In this document: piece after piece, positions 1-7,134 of the stretch
Numbering within the stretch: position 1 is the first letter of the stretch
Layout of the letters: the number at the start of each line of letters is the position of its first letter
Assembly: GCA_900542765.1 (NCBI GenBank)
Contig: UQOX01000048.1
Span: 1-7,302 of the forward strand
DNA from: an uncultured Porphyromonadaceae bacterium
GTDB taxonomy: Bacteria; Bacteroidota; Bacteroidia; Bacteroidales; UBA11471
Length of the DNA stretch: 7,302 nucleotides
Direction of reading: 5' to 3'
Notes under the pieces: model-generated
Database searches by the model: none
What the model was told of the DNA's origin: nothing
Seen by the model: only the letters and a program-made list of their open reading frames with translations
Made by a program: the position numbers and the translations under genes

Positions 1-27
1 TAGGTGTGCCACAATACAAGCAAGCCA

Positions 28-1212
28 TCAATCGAGCGAACGAATTTCTTCTTCACAATTGGTGAGGCGCTCCACGCCATCGTCGGTGACCAAGAATGTG
101 TTTTCGATGCCGACAGGGCCCACTCCGGGAATGACGAACTTGGGTTCGAGAGCGAATACCATACCGGCTTCGAGCACGTCGCGGGAACGTGGGGCAAGCA
201 CGGGCTGCTCATTGATTTCGATGCCCACACCGTGACCGACGAATCCGGCTTTTTGACGATGTCCCATAAAATAGTCTTCGACCTTCCGGTCACGGGCTAT
301 CGCCAAGGCTTTGTCGTAAAGCTCCGACGCAGCGACTCCCGGTCGCGCCATCGACATGACGGCCCGTTCGATTTCGAGAGAGACGGCATGTGCATGACGG
401 GCTTTTTCGGGTATCTCACCCAAGGAGTAGACCCGGGAAAGGTCGGTCATATAACCGGTGAAATTACCATTCACATCGACCATGACCGTCTGACCGGGGT
501 GTATGGTCGTACCGTTGCAGCCTATGGGCAGCGAATCGTCGAGGCCAGCGCCTCCCATGGCAAAATCATAGGGGGTGGGGGTGTCGGCATTTTCGCCTGC
601 CAGGACATTGCCCATGAATATCTCCATGCTCCGCCCGAAAATGCGGAATATGCCCAACGAGCCGTGCTGACGCGCGGCACGCTCGATTTCGATGGAGAAT
701 TCCAAATCGGTCATACCGGGGGTATAGAGCTTGGGAATGTGACGATAGAGCATGTCGTGCGAAGCGGCCGACTGCCGAATCATGTCGATTTCGAACGGTG
801 TCTTCACCGCCCGCACCTGGCGAATCAATGCTGTTCCGCCCGGCAATATGCGCGAGGAGGGAAAGGCCGACGCCAAGCGGGTGTATTCGTTATAAGAGAG
901 GGAATCGCCCTCGACAAGCAAGGTTTGCGGAAGCGGGAGTCCCCGTTTCTGCATCTCTTCGATTATCTGCTCGGGCTTGCGTATGTAGACGACATTGTCG
1001 CCGGCGAGCCCCACGGGGCGACGCACGAAATAGATCATGTCGCCTTCGGCCGGGACATAGGTATAGCCACAGAATACCCGACTTGACGTGTAGTAGAGAT
1101 TGGCATTGTCGGCAAGAAGCAAAGCGTCGGCCGGCAGACGACGCAAAGCGGCTTGAATCTTTTCTTTCCGGGCAAGGGCCTCGGAGGCAAAAACGGGATT
1201 ATACATATTCAT
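28..1212 (-). CDS. M24 family metallopeptidase (Xaa-Pro aminopeptidase/prolidase-like)
   Basis: This 394-residue protein has the two-part layout of M24B peptidases: a creatinase-like N-terminal domain (about 1-145) and a pita-bread catalytic domain (about 150-385). All five dinuclear-metal ligands are visible: D246 (VMVDVNGNF), D257 (YMTDLSRVY), H327 (GHGVGIEINEQP), E356 (FALEPKF) and E370 (GIENTFLV). The family removes an N-terminal residue before proline or splits X-Pro dipeptides using Mn or Co. The exact substrate cannot be read from the sequence. There is no signal peptide, so it is probably cytoplasmic. The first ATG is used; a second ATG lies two codons in (1206). It starts 32 nt after murF with no terminator between, so the two are probably co-transcribed. 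Nothing ties its activity to the cell wall except position. The family call is firm and the substrate open. Confidence 0.93.
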   Translation of the reverse strand: MNMYNPVFASEALARKEKIQAALRRLPADALLLADNANLYYTSSRVFCGYTYVPAEGDMIYFVRRPVGLAGDNVVYIRKPEQIIEEMQKRGLPLPQTLLVEGDSLSYNEYTRLASAFPSSRILPGGTALIRQVRAVKTPFEIDMIRQSAASHDMLYRHIPKLYTPGMTDLEFSIEIERAARQHGSLGIFRIFGRSMEIFMGNVLAGENADTPTPYDFAMGGAGLDDSLPIGCNGTTIHPGQTVMVDVNGNFTGYMTDLSRVYSLGEIPEKARHAHAVSLEIERAVMSMARPGVAASELYDKALAIARDRKVEDYFMGHRQKAGFVGHGVGIEINEQPVLAPRSRDVLEAGMVFALEPKFVIPGVGPVGIENTFLVTDDGVERLTNCEEEIRSLD

Positions 1213-1244
1213 GGGTATGAAGGTTTTTTGAACGGATTTTCACA

Positions 1245-2528
1245 TTACAAATATTCTATGCATCTTTCGAGTTTCATAAAACGGGAACCTTTGACAAGGA
1301 GGGTCCGACCCGCAATGGGGTTGGCTTTGAGAAACTCGACAAGGGCACCGGTATCGGCAAAAGAGGTCATCGTGCCGGCCGCTTTCGAGAATTCACTTCC
1401 GACCAAGATGACATCGAGCGAGGGTTGCTGACCAAGCCGCTCGACGATGCGGCGATGTTCCGACTCACTGTCGGCACCCAATTCGCCCATATCGCCCAAT
1501 ATGACCGTCTTGGCGGGGAAATCCGCGGCCAGGAAATTGTCGAGTGCGGCTCCCATGCTGGTGGGGTTGGCATTATAGGCATCGACAATGAGGGTATTGC
1601 GGGCGGTGCGCACCAGTTGCGAACGGCGGTTGCGGGGCTCATATTCGGAAAGCGCCCGGGCTATGTCGGCCGGAACGACCCCGAAATAGGCCGCGACAGC
1701 GGCAGCGGCCAAGGCATTGGGGAGGTTATAACTGCCGATGAGCTGCGTATCGACGGCGTAGGTCTCGCCTTGGGTCGTGAACGAGAATGAGAGGCAGGGC
1801 GAACAGCCGGTGAGGCAACCCGAGACCAACAGCCCCGGCGTGGTACCGTACTCGGCAGCCACAAGGCCGGCGGCCCGCTGCGACAAGATTGCGTCTTCGT
1901 GATGCAAAAAGACTTTCCCGCCGTGACGCCGCAAGAAATCATAAAGCTCGCATTTGGTGGCAACGACCCCCTCGAAAGAGCCGAATCCCTGCAAATGGGC
2001 TTTTCCCACGTTGGTAATCAATCCGAAATCGGGCTCGGCTATGTCGACCAACTCGGCTATGTCGCCGGGGTGACTGGCTCCCATTTCGATGACGGCCATC
2101 TCGCAGGTGTCATCGAGCCGCAACAAGGTGAGCGGCACACCGATGGAATTGTTGAGATTTCCCTCGGTGGCAAGCACCTTGAACCGACGGGAGAGCGATG
2201 CGGCCATCAACTCCTTGGTCGTGGTCTTCCCATTGGTGCCGGTGACACCCACCACGGTGCGTCCCCACTCGCGGCGATGGCATCGAGCCAAGGCTTGCAA
2301 AGTCTGCAATACATTGTCGACCAGGATATAACGGTTGCCGGCGACAACCGAGGGGTCGTCGACCACGGCATAGGAACAACCGGCCTCCAACGCAGCGGCG
2401 GCAAAACGGTTACCGTCGAAGGTATCGCCACGCAAAGCAAAAAACAATGCGCCGGGAGGGCAATTCCGACTATCGGTCGTCACGCTACGGTGCGACTTGA
2501 ACAGGCTATATAAGGATTTTATATCCAT
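1245..2528 (-). CDS. murF: UDP-N-acetylmuramoyl-tripeptide--D-alanyl-D-alanine ligase MurF
   Basis: MurF is the ATP-dependent cytoplasmic ligase that adds D-Ala-D-Ala to UDP-MurNAc-tripeptide, the last cytoplasmic step in building the peptidoglycan pentapeptide. Counting from the ATG (427 aa), the Mur-ligase N domain (about 1-85) contains TTDSR and GALFFALRG. The central ATPase has the P-loop GTNGKTTT (97-104), EGNLNNSIGVPLTLL (122-136), EMGASHPGDI (148-157) and TNVGKAHLQGFGS (172-184). The C-terminal domain follows SYNLPNALAA (266-275), with DAYNANPTSM (316-325), GDMGELG (345-351) and KGSRFMKLE (413-421). The EMGAS and DAYNANP motifs favour MurF over MurC, MurD or MurE. Length is slightly short of the usual 430-460. 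I chose the ATG at 2528; an in-frame TTG two codons upstream (2534) is possible but unnecessary. It heads a likely transcript with the M24 peptidase gene. Confidence 0.96.
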   Translation of the reverse strand: MDIKSLYSLFKSHRSVTTDSRNCPPGALFFALRGDTFDGNRFAAAALEAGCSYAVVDDPSVVAGNRYILVDNVLQTLQALARCHRREWGRTVVGVTGTNGKTTTKELMAASLSRRFKVLATEGNLNNSIGVPLTLLRLDDTCEMAVIEMGASHPGDIAELVDIAEPDFGLITNVGKAHLQGFGSFEGVVATKCELYDFLRRHGGKVFLHHEDAILSQRAAGLVAAEYGTTPGLLVSGCLTGCSPCLSFSFTTQGETYAVDTQLIGSYNLPNALAAAAVAAYFGVVPADIARALSEYEPRNRRSQLVRTARNTLIVDAYNANPTSMGAALDNFLAADFPAKTVILGDMGELGADSESEHRRIVERLGQQPSLDVILVGSEFSKAAGTMTSFADTGALVEFLKANPIAGRTLLVKGSRFMKLERCIEYL

Positions 2529-2603
2529 CGTCAAGCATAAATTTTTACGACGGCGAAAATAATCATTTTTACCGGATTCTTTTGCTGCAAAAAGAAATTT
2601 TTC

Positions 2604-2757
2604 AAGGCAGGGAAAAAGGGTCGCATTCGAACAACGGCGCAGAGGAAAGCGACGGGAAAGATGTCCTCATTCGAGCGACGGGGCAAGGGAAAAACGGCAG
2701 GGGAAAAGTCCGTATTCGAGCAACGGGGCAAGGGAAAAGCGGCAGAGAAGAGGGAGG
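2604..2757. repeat. Imperfect tandem repeat, period about 45 bp, in the sigma factor-murF spacer
   Basis: Three consecutive units each begin with ATTCGA, at 2625, 2669 and 2714 (spacing 44 and 45 bp). A partial unit (2604-2624) precedes them and matches the end of the unit at 2669-2713. The last two units agree at 30 of 32 positions over 2669-2700 and 2714-2745; the first full unit is more divergent. The array is purine-rich on the plus strand and lies wholly outside the genes called here. The period is a multiple of three, so weak open frames with 15-residue repeats appear on both strands, but none has a convincing start. Function is unknown: it could be a slippage-prone minisatellite, part of the murF leader, or the remnant of an intergenic repeat family. 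Confidence 0.8.
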
Positions 2758-2770
2758 GGTTTCCTCCCTC
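2750..2770 (-). terminator. Possible terminator hairpin after the sigma factor gene
   Basis: A perfect 8-bp GC-rich stem (GAGGGAGG at 2750-2757 pairing with CCTCCCTC at 2763-2770) with a 5-nt loop lies 13 nt past the sigma factor stop codon. On the minus strand it is followed by a pyrimidine-rich run (TTCTCTGCC, then CTTTTCCC) and not a clean U-tract, so intrinsic termination would be imperfect. The stem overlaps the outermost tandem repeat unit. It may act as a terminator or merely stabilise the 3' end. Confidence 0.5.
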
Positions 2771-2783
2771 CTTCCCCCACGGT

Positions 2784-3287
2784 TTATTTCCGAAAATCCT
2801 TCAACGTCACCTGCAACTGCATGCGACTGGCATGAATACGGCTCTTGACGGTGCCCAACGGGATACCCATCTTCTCGGCAATTTCCTGGTACTTATACCC
2901 CGAGAGGTAGAGAGCCATAGGTATCTTGAAGGGTTGGTCGAGCGTATCGATGGCCCGACGTATATCGTTGAGAAAAAGTGTTGTCTCGGTCGAATTATCT
3001 GGGGAGGAGTCCACAAACGACATCAGGCTCTCGATGTCGTCCTTGCTCATATAACAGCAACGGCCTTCACGACGGGTCATATTGAAAAACACATTCCGCA
3101 TAATCGCATAAAGCCAGCCCGACAGGTTGGTTTCATCGGTATACATCTGCGCCGATTTGAGCGCACACAACAGAGTCGACTGCAACAAATCTTGCGCATC
3201 GTCACAGTTCCGAGTCAACCGGTAAGCCCACCGAAGCATTTCGGCACGACTGCCGACCAAATACTCGGCTATTCTTTCTTTTTCCAT
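2784..3287 (-). CDS. ECF-type RNA polymerase sigma factor (sigma-70 family)
   Basis: This 167-residue protein has the two conserved sigma regions of the extracytoplasmic-function group and lacks regions 1 and 3. Region 2 (about 10-76) includes the core-binding segment CDDAQDLLQSTLLCALK (28-44) and GWLYAIMRNVFFNM (57-70). Region 4 (about 105-160) carries a helix-turn-helix, YQEIAEKMGIPLGTVKSRIHASRMQL (133-158), of the kind that contacts the -35 element. It should redirect RNA polymerase to a small regulon that cannot be named from this sequence. No anti-sigma factor, FecR-like gene or TonB receptor lies next to it, so it is either controlled from elsewhere or belongs to the stand-alone ECF factors common in Bacteroidetes. 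The ATG at 3287 gives a family-typical N-terminus. It is preceded by a 129-nt spacer and followed by a hairpin, so it is probably its own transcription unit. Confidence 0.94.
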   Translation of the reverse strand: MEKERIAEYLVGSRAEMLRWAYRLTRNCDDAQDLLQSTLLCALKSAQMYTDETNLSGWLYAIMRNVFFNMTRREGRCCYMSKDDIESLMSFVDSSPDNSTETTLFLNDIRRAIDTLDQPFKIPMALYLSGYKYQEIAEKMGIPLGTVKSRIHASRMQLQVTLKDFRK

Positions 3288-3324
3288 TCAATACAGTCTG
3301 CTTTTGGGGTAAGCACACACTCGT

Positions 3325-3356
3325 TCTTGTCGTATATTATGTATAATGTATATCAC
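3325..3356 (-). promoter_or_regulatory. AT-rich element upstream of the sigma factor gene, candidate promoter or operator
   Basis: The 129-nt gap between the AmpG-like gene and the sigma factor contains a markedly AT-rich block centred about 55 nt before the sigma factor ATG. It includes an ATTAT-AC-ATAAT inverted repeat (minus strand) and repeated ATGTATA/TATA words. The surrounding DNA is GC-rich, so the block stands out. No exact Bacteroidetes -7 element (TAnnTTTG) is present, so this is a candidate on position and composition only. Confidence 0.25.
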
Positions 3357-3416
3357 ACAACCGCAGCCTGTTGTTCGACGCAAGGTGCGATATTTTTCGG
3401 GTAAGCGACAAACGGA

Positions 3417-4712
3417 TTATTTTTCAGACTTGTTTCCGGGAGATTTCAAGCCGAAATTTTCCGGAATTTTCAGAAACGGCAAAAGAACAAAAACGGGAAG
3501 CGTACAAATCATAACCCACACAAAAAAGGAGGTATATCCCACCCAATCGGCAATCCAGCCGGCCACCATGCCGGGCAACATCATACCCAACGCCATGAAT
3601 GCCGTGCACAACGCATAATGGGCGGTGGCATGCGCCCCCTCGGAGAAGGAAATCATATAGAGCATGTAGGCCGTAAAACCAAACCCGTAACCCAGCTGCT
3701 CCACGGCCACACAGGCATTGACAACCACGAGGGAATCGGGTTGCAGCAGCGACAGATAGACGTAGACGAGATTGGGCAGCGTAAGCATCAACGCCATGGG
3801 CCACAAACAGCGGCGCAGGCCATAACGGGATACCACCCACCCGCCAATGAGTCCCCCGACGGTAAGTGCTATCACCCCCACCGTACCGTAGACAAAACCC
3901 ACCTGCCCCGTCGTCAAAGCCAGACCTCCGTCGGGTCTCGCATCGAGCAAGAAGAGGGACGACATTTTCACCAACTGGGCCTCGGCCAGCCGATAGGTCA
4001 ACATGAAGAGCAGAGCCACCCCGATACCCGGCTTGCGGAAAAAGGAACGGAACGTCTCCCCCAATTCGCGCCATATATCGGCAGCGGCTACCGCCGAAGC
4101 CTTGTCGGCCTGCGGACGCGGCAGGAGAAAGAGATGGTAGAACGCAAACACAAAGAAAAGCAAGGCCATGATGCCGAAGGTCAAGAGCCAGGCCACCTCG
4201 ACCCGGGTGTAAACTTCGAACAGGCCGGCCAACATCACCAGCAATCCTTGCCCCGCAATCATGGCAATGCGGTAAAAGGTACTGCGTATGCCCACGAAAA
4301 ACGACTGCTGGTGCGTGTCGAGAGCCAACATATAGAATCCGTCGGCGGCAATGTCGTGGGTGGCCGAACTGAACGCCATGAGCCAGAAGAAAGCCAACGT
4401 CGCCCGAAAGAAAAAGGGCGCCGGCAACGTAAGCGCCACGCCAGCCATCGCCGCACCGACAAGGAATTGCATGGCGACTATCCACCAACGCCGGGTGCGC
4501 AATATATCGACAAAGGGGCTCCACAACGGCTTGATGACCCAAGGCAGGTAAAGCCAGGCCGTGTAGAAGGCAATATCGGTGTGGGAAATACCCATGCGGT
4601 CATACATGATCACGGCTATCGACATGACGGCCACATAGGGAATGCCTTCGGCCAAATAGAGGGTGGGCACCCACGACCACGGCGAACGGGAAAGGGCGGG
4701 AACTGATTTCAT
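3417..4712 (-). CDS. AmpG-like MFS permease, probable muropeptide/sugar importer
   Basis: A 431-residue inner-membrane protein with about 12 hydrophobic segments in two halves, separated by a polar loop near 198-228. Its N-terminal half resembles AmpG, the MFS permease that brings GlcNAc-anhydroMurNAc peptides into the cytoplasm: LYLAEGIPYVAVM (18-30), the IKPLWSPFVDILRTRRWW loop (60-77) and SSATHDIAADGFYMLAL (115-131), which correspond by memory to E. coli AmpG segments containing SGLP, LWSP and the ASQDIVFDAW region. The ATG at 4710-4712 overlaps the stop of the upstream DUF4922 gene by one base (TGATG), implying translational coupling. Frame upstream of this ATG is open only as a shadow of that gene. 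With murQ in the same run, import of peptidoglycan fragments is the likely role; another sugar substrate remains possible. No clear terminator follows. Confidence 0.88.
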   Translation of the reverse strand: MKSVPALSRSPWSWVPTLYLAEGIPYVAVMSIAVIMYDRMGISHTDIAFYTAWLYLPWVIKPLWSPFVDILRTRRWWIVAMQFLVGAAMAGVALTLPAPFFFRATLAFFWLMAFSSATHDIAADGFYMLALDTHQQSFFVGIRSTFYRIAMIAGQGLLVMLAGLFEVYTRVEVAWLLTFGIMALLFFVFAFYHLFLLPRPQADKASAVAAADIWRELGETFRSFFRKPGIGVALLFMLTYRLAEAQLVKMSSLFLLDARPDGGLALTTGQVGFVYGTVGVIALTVGGLIGGWVVSRYGLRRCLWPMALMLTLPNLVYVYLSLLQPDSLVVVNACVAVEQLGYGFGFTAYMLYMISFSEGAHATAHYALCTAFMALGMMLPGMVAGWIADWVGYTSFFVWVMICTLPVFVLLPFLKIPENFGLKSPGNKSEK

Positions 4713-5674
4713 CACTTCGTTTTTTTCAAATGTTTCAAACAGGCGTGCAACCATTCCGGGGCAGCCACCTGGCCGAGAATATCGGACATCTCGTCGGGGG
4801 TGAGGGCATCGAAATCCTGTTTCCGGGGCGTAATGACGACCCCCGCCATATCGACCGCCCCGGGACTGATGAGACGACTCCCCGCCCCTTCGCCGCCATA
4901 CTGGGCGGGACGGTGACGGGTACGCAACACCGCCCAGCAACGCCATCGGCCCTCGGAAAAGGCACAAAGCAGGTTGACGGGCAGCTCAGGGTGCCCGGCC
5001 GGAACGGGCAAGAGGGTTTCGATTTCGTGCCAGAACGATTGCATGGCGTCGAAGTCCTCTCCTTCAAAGACCAGCATCGCCGCCGGCCAACGGGAAAGCC
5101 ACGAATAGAGAATGCCTCCTCCCCACCGTTCGCTCTCACCTTGGTCTTTCACCAGTTGCTCCCATTGCGACTCGATGGGTACAAAACCGCGGTTCCCGGC
5201 CTGAAAGTGCATGTGGTCGGGAGCCGAAGCTCCACAACGCGGGCCGTTGTAGAAAACGACATACCGGGGCATCGCCGAAGCCAGTTGCAACAGGTCGCCG
5301 AAACGTCCGGCCAGCAACTGCGGGGTGTGGTCGCAGGCCGGCAACGTAAAATGACGGGGAAATATCGGATAGGGATTGACCAGCAACTTGTATCGCCCCC
5401 CGACCGGCAGAGAAAGTTGCTCGACAGGGCGATGGGCATCACACAGGAAACACGGCCTCCCGGCAACGGAACGGGCATCGACCTTGGAAGCGGTGGAACG
5501 GATACGCGCCGGATTCCACTGCACCCGCACGGGTACGCCGCCAACCTCGAAAGAGCGTTCCTGCAAATGCCGCAACGCCTCGTAACCGGCTGCGACAAAC
5601 GGCCACTCCCGCAACTGGGTCTCAAACAAGGTCTCGGCCTCATCGGCCAACAAGCGCAAACTATCGGTCTCCAT
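4712..5674 (-). CDS. DUF4922 family protein, HIT/GalT-like nucleotidyltransferase or phosphorylase
   Basis: A 320-residue soluble protein without signal peptide or membrane segments. Its landmarks are those of the GalT/Ap4A-phosphorylase branch of the HIT superfamily: CFLC (75-78), which may bind a metal; [12 protein letters not shown] (100-111); and [19 protein letters not shown] (142-160), holding the HxHxQ triad H154-H156-Q158. In that branch the second histidine is transiently nucleotidylated, and the preceding GAS segment also resembles Ap4A phosphorylases. I recognise it as a DUF4922-type protein, whose substrate I do not know. A sugar-phosphate or NDP-sugar reaction is inferred from fold and neighbours. 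The start at 5674 (METDSLRLL) overlaps the glycosyltransferase end by 14 nt; the longer open frame upstream is a shadow of that gene. Its stop overlaps the permease start, so it sits inside a coupled operon. Confidence 0.85.
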   Translation of the reverse strand: METDSLRLLADEAETLFETQLREWPFVAAGYEALRHLQERSFEVGGVPVRVQWNPARIRSTASKVDARSVAGRPCFLCDAHRPVEQLSLPVGGRYKLLVNPYPIFPRHFTLPACDHTPQLLAGRFGDLLQLASAMPRYVVFYNGPRCGASAPDHMHFQAGNRGFVPIESQWEQLVKDQGESERWGGGILYSWLSRWPAAMLVFEGEDFDAMQSFWHEIETLLPVPAGHPELPVNLLCAFSEGRWRCWAVLRTRHRPAQYGGEGAGSRLISPGAVDMAGVVITPRKQDFDALTPDEMSDILGQVAAPEWLHACLKHLKKTK

Positions 5675-7127
5675 GGTGCAACTGTCGACGGGCGGCCACT
5701 TCCATGGCCCGCAAACTATCTTTATAGGCGTTGTTCCGGTTGATTTGCTCGATGTCGAGCGCCGCGTCGGAGTTTCCCTCCCAGCGGCGACACAGGTAGA
5801 GCGACTCATAAATGCGTCCGATGCGGTATTCGCGCGAAAGGCGCAACCCCACGGCATAGTCCTCGCCGTAACTTACATCGGGGAAAGGATAGCGACGCAA
5901 CAAGGGGGTATAGAAGGCACGCGGAGCACCCAATCCGTTGATGCGCAAAGCGTTGTTGGGACCGTTCTCATCGCTCCACTCCCGGTGGTCGATAAGGCCG
6001 GGGGGCAGCGGGTGCAAGTGCCAGTCGGTGAGTTCATAGCTTCCTATCACCATGGCACACTTCTCGCGGCGGAACGTGTCGAGGATACGACGCAATACAT
6101 GCGCGTCCTTATAGAGGTCATCGCTGTCGAGCTGCACGACATGGCGCCCGCAGGCGGGGTGATTCACGGCATAATTCCAGCACCCGCCGATACCCAACTG
6201 CCGATTTTCGGGTACCAGATGCAGCAGGCGGGAATCGGCGACAGCCATCGAATGCAGCAACTCGGTCGTCCCATCGGTCGAATGATTATCGACCACGATG
6301 ATATTATAGGTAAAATCTCCCTCCTGCCCGGCCGCCGAAGCCACGGCATCGGCAATGGAACGCACCCGGTTGTAAACGGGAATGACCACCGACACATCGA
6401 CCGGGAAAGCGGCATCTTCACCCTCCACCGTGCGCGTAACAGGCGGCAGGTAGGCGCCGATGGCCCGCAGATGCCGGGTGCAGACGGCCTCCATCTCGAC
6501 CTGCACCGTCCGATTCCGGGGGTCGACATAATCGAACTGCCGTTCGCCGCAAGCCACGGCAACGGCACTCTCGGTGTAAAGCCGCTCGCGCAAATGGAAC
6601 AGCCGGCCTCGCCGCGAAAGGCGCAGGCGAAGGTCATAAAGGGCGGCATACCGGTAATCGTCGTCCATCTCCGAAACGACGGAGGCAAAATCGGCCGCCC
6701 GCAGGAAAAGGAGCGGGCCAAAATCGAAATCGTCGCGCAACGAACCTTCATGGCAGTCGATGCGAGGCAGGGGGTGGCAGGTATCTCCGCACAAGCTCCA
6801 CGAGTCGGCGTAAACAAACGGCGCCGCCGTATCGGCAGCCACAGCCAACAGGCGGGAACAAAGGTCGGGTTTCGGCACAAACGCTTTCCCGGGCAATGCC
6901 AACAGCACATACCCGTCGCCCGCTTCACGAGCCATGCGCCGCAACACGGACGTAGAAAAAGGCAATCCGCCGGAGAGGGCCGTGCAACCGGGCAGAGCGG
7001 CGGTGCCGTCGGCCGCAAGCAAGAATATCGATTCCACTTCGGGCGAAGCCGAAAGCGCGTCCACAGCAGGACGCAACGCCTCTTCGGAGGTAAACGAGAG
7101 GAAACAACGTATCGGGCGACTCTTCAT
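5661..7127 (-). CDS. Family 2 glycosyltransferase with an extra degenerate N-terminal GT-like module
   Basis: Numbered from the ATG at 7127 (488 aa). The C-terminal part (about 243-450) is a GT-A fold transferase: [10 protein letters not shown] (245-254), [10 protein letters not shown] (278-287), the metal/nucleotide-binding DSDD (334-337) and [10 protein letters not shown] (421-430) with the likely catalytic acid region. It should move a sugar from an NDP-donor to an unknown acceptor. The first about 235 residues look like a second, decayed GT2 domain: [12 protein letters not shown] stands where a DxD is expected, and [22 protein letters not shown] resembles the end of such domains. There is no membrane segment. 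An ATG 24 nt upstream (7151) would overlap murQ by 17 nt; both starts have A-rich leaders, and I prefer 7127 because it leaves a 7-nt gap to murQ and begins at the conserved-looking [11 protein letters not shown]. The 3' end overlaps the DUF4922 gene. Confidence 0.88.
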   Translation of the reverse strand: MKSRPIRCFLSFTSEEALRPAVDALSASPEVESIFLLAADGTAALPGCTALSGGLPFSTSVLRRMAREAGDGYVLLALPGKAFVPKPDLCSRLLAVAADTAAPFVYADSWSLCGDTCHPLPRIDCHEGSLRDDFDFGPLLFLRAADFASVVSEMDDDYRYAALYDLRLRLSRRGRLFHLRERLYTESAVAVACGERQFDYVDPRNRTVQVEMEAVCTRHLRAIGAYLPPVTRTVEGEDAAFPVDVSVVIPVYNRVRSIADAVASAAGQEGDFTYNIIVVDNHSTDGTTELLHSMAVADSRLLHLVPENRQLGIGGCWNYAVNHPACGRHVVQLDSDDLYKDAHVLRRILDTFRREKCAMVIGSYELTDWHLHPLPPGLIDHREWSDENGPNNALRINGLGAPRAFYTPLLRRYPFPDVSYGEDYAVGLRLSREYRIGRIYESLYLCRRWEGNSDAALDIEQINRNNAYKDSLRAMEVAARRQLHHGDR

Positions 7128-7134
7128 GGCGGTT

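Noticed and set aside
4..1086. Long plus-strand open frame of 360 codons opposite the M24 peptidase gene
   Set aside because: It is antisense to a gene with all catalytic residues in place, and its own translation shows no recognisable domain. GC-biased third positions readily keep the opposite strand open.
2529..2534. TTG start two codons upstream of the murF ATG
   Set aside because: Mur ligases need no such extension, and the ATG lies immediately downstream with the whole domain intact.
2529..2580. Bacteroidetes-type promoter for murF
   Set aside because: TATTTTCG and TATGCTTG each come within one base of TAnnTTTG, but neither has a convincing TTTG element at the right distance, and the second would place the transcript start at the ATG. 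Too weak to annotate.
2582..3404. Plus-strand frames reading the repeats as basic GKGK/ATGQGK peptides
   Set aside because: The repeats appear in every frame because the period is near a multiple of three, and the longer frame runs antisense through the sigma factor gene. No start or family supports translation.
3618..4706. Plus-strand open frame of 362 codons opposite the permease
   Set aside because: It is highly polar (many H, G, R, Q) as expected for the complement of a membrane-protein gene, and resembles no family I know.
4713..4967. N-terminal extension of the permease to 516 residues
   Set aside because: The extra 85 residues are an out-of-frame reading of the DUF4922 gene. The ATG at 4712 gives an AmpG-like N-terminus directly and a TGATG junction.
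4730..5743. Plus-strand open frame of 337 codons opposite the DUF4922 gene
   Set aside because: It is a shadow of a gene with conserved HIT motifs and has no domain signature of its own.
5675..5857. N-terminal extension of the DUF4922 protein to 381 residues
   Set aside because: The extension reads the glycosyltransferase gene in another frame and is low-complexity S/T/R-rich. METDSLRLL at 5674 is the sensible start.
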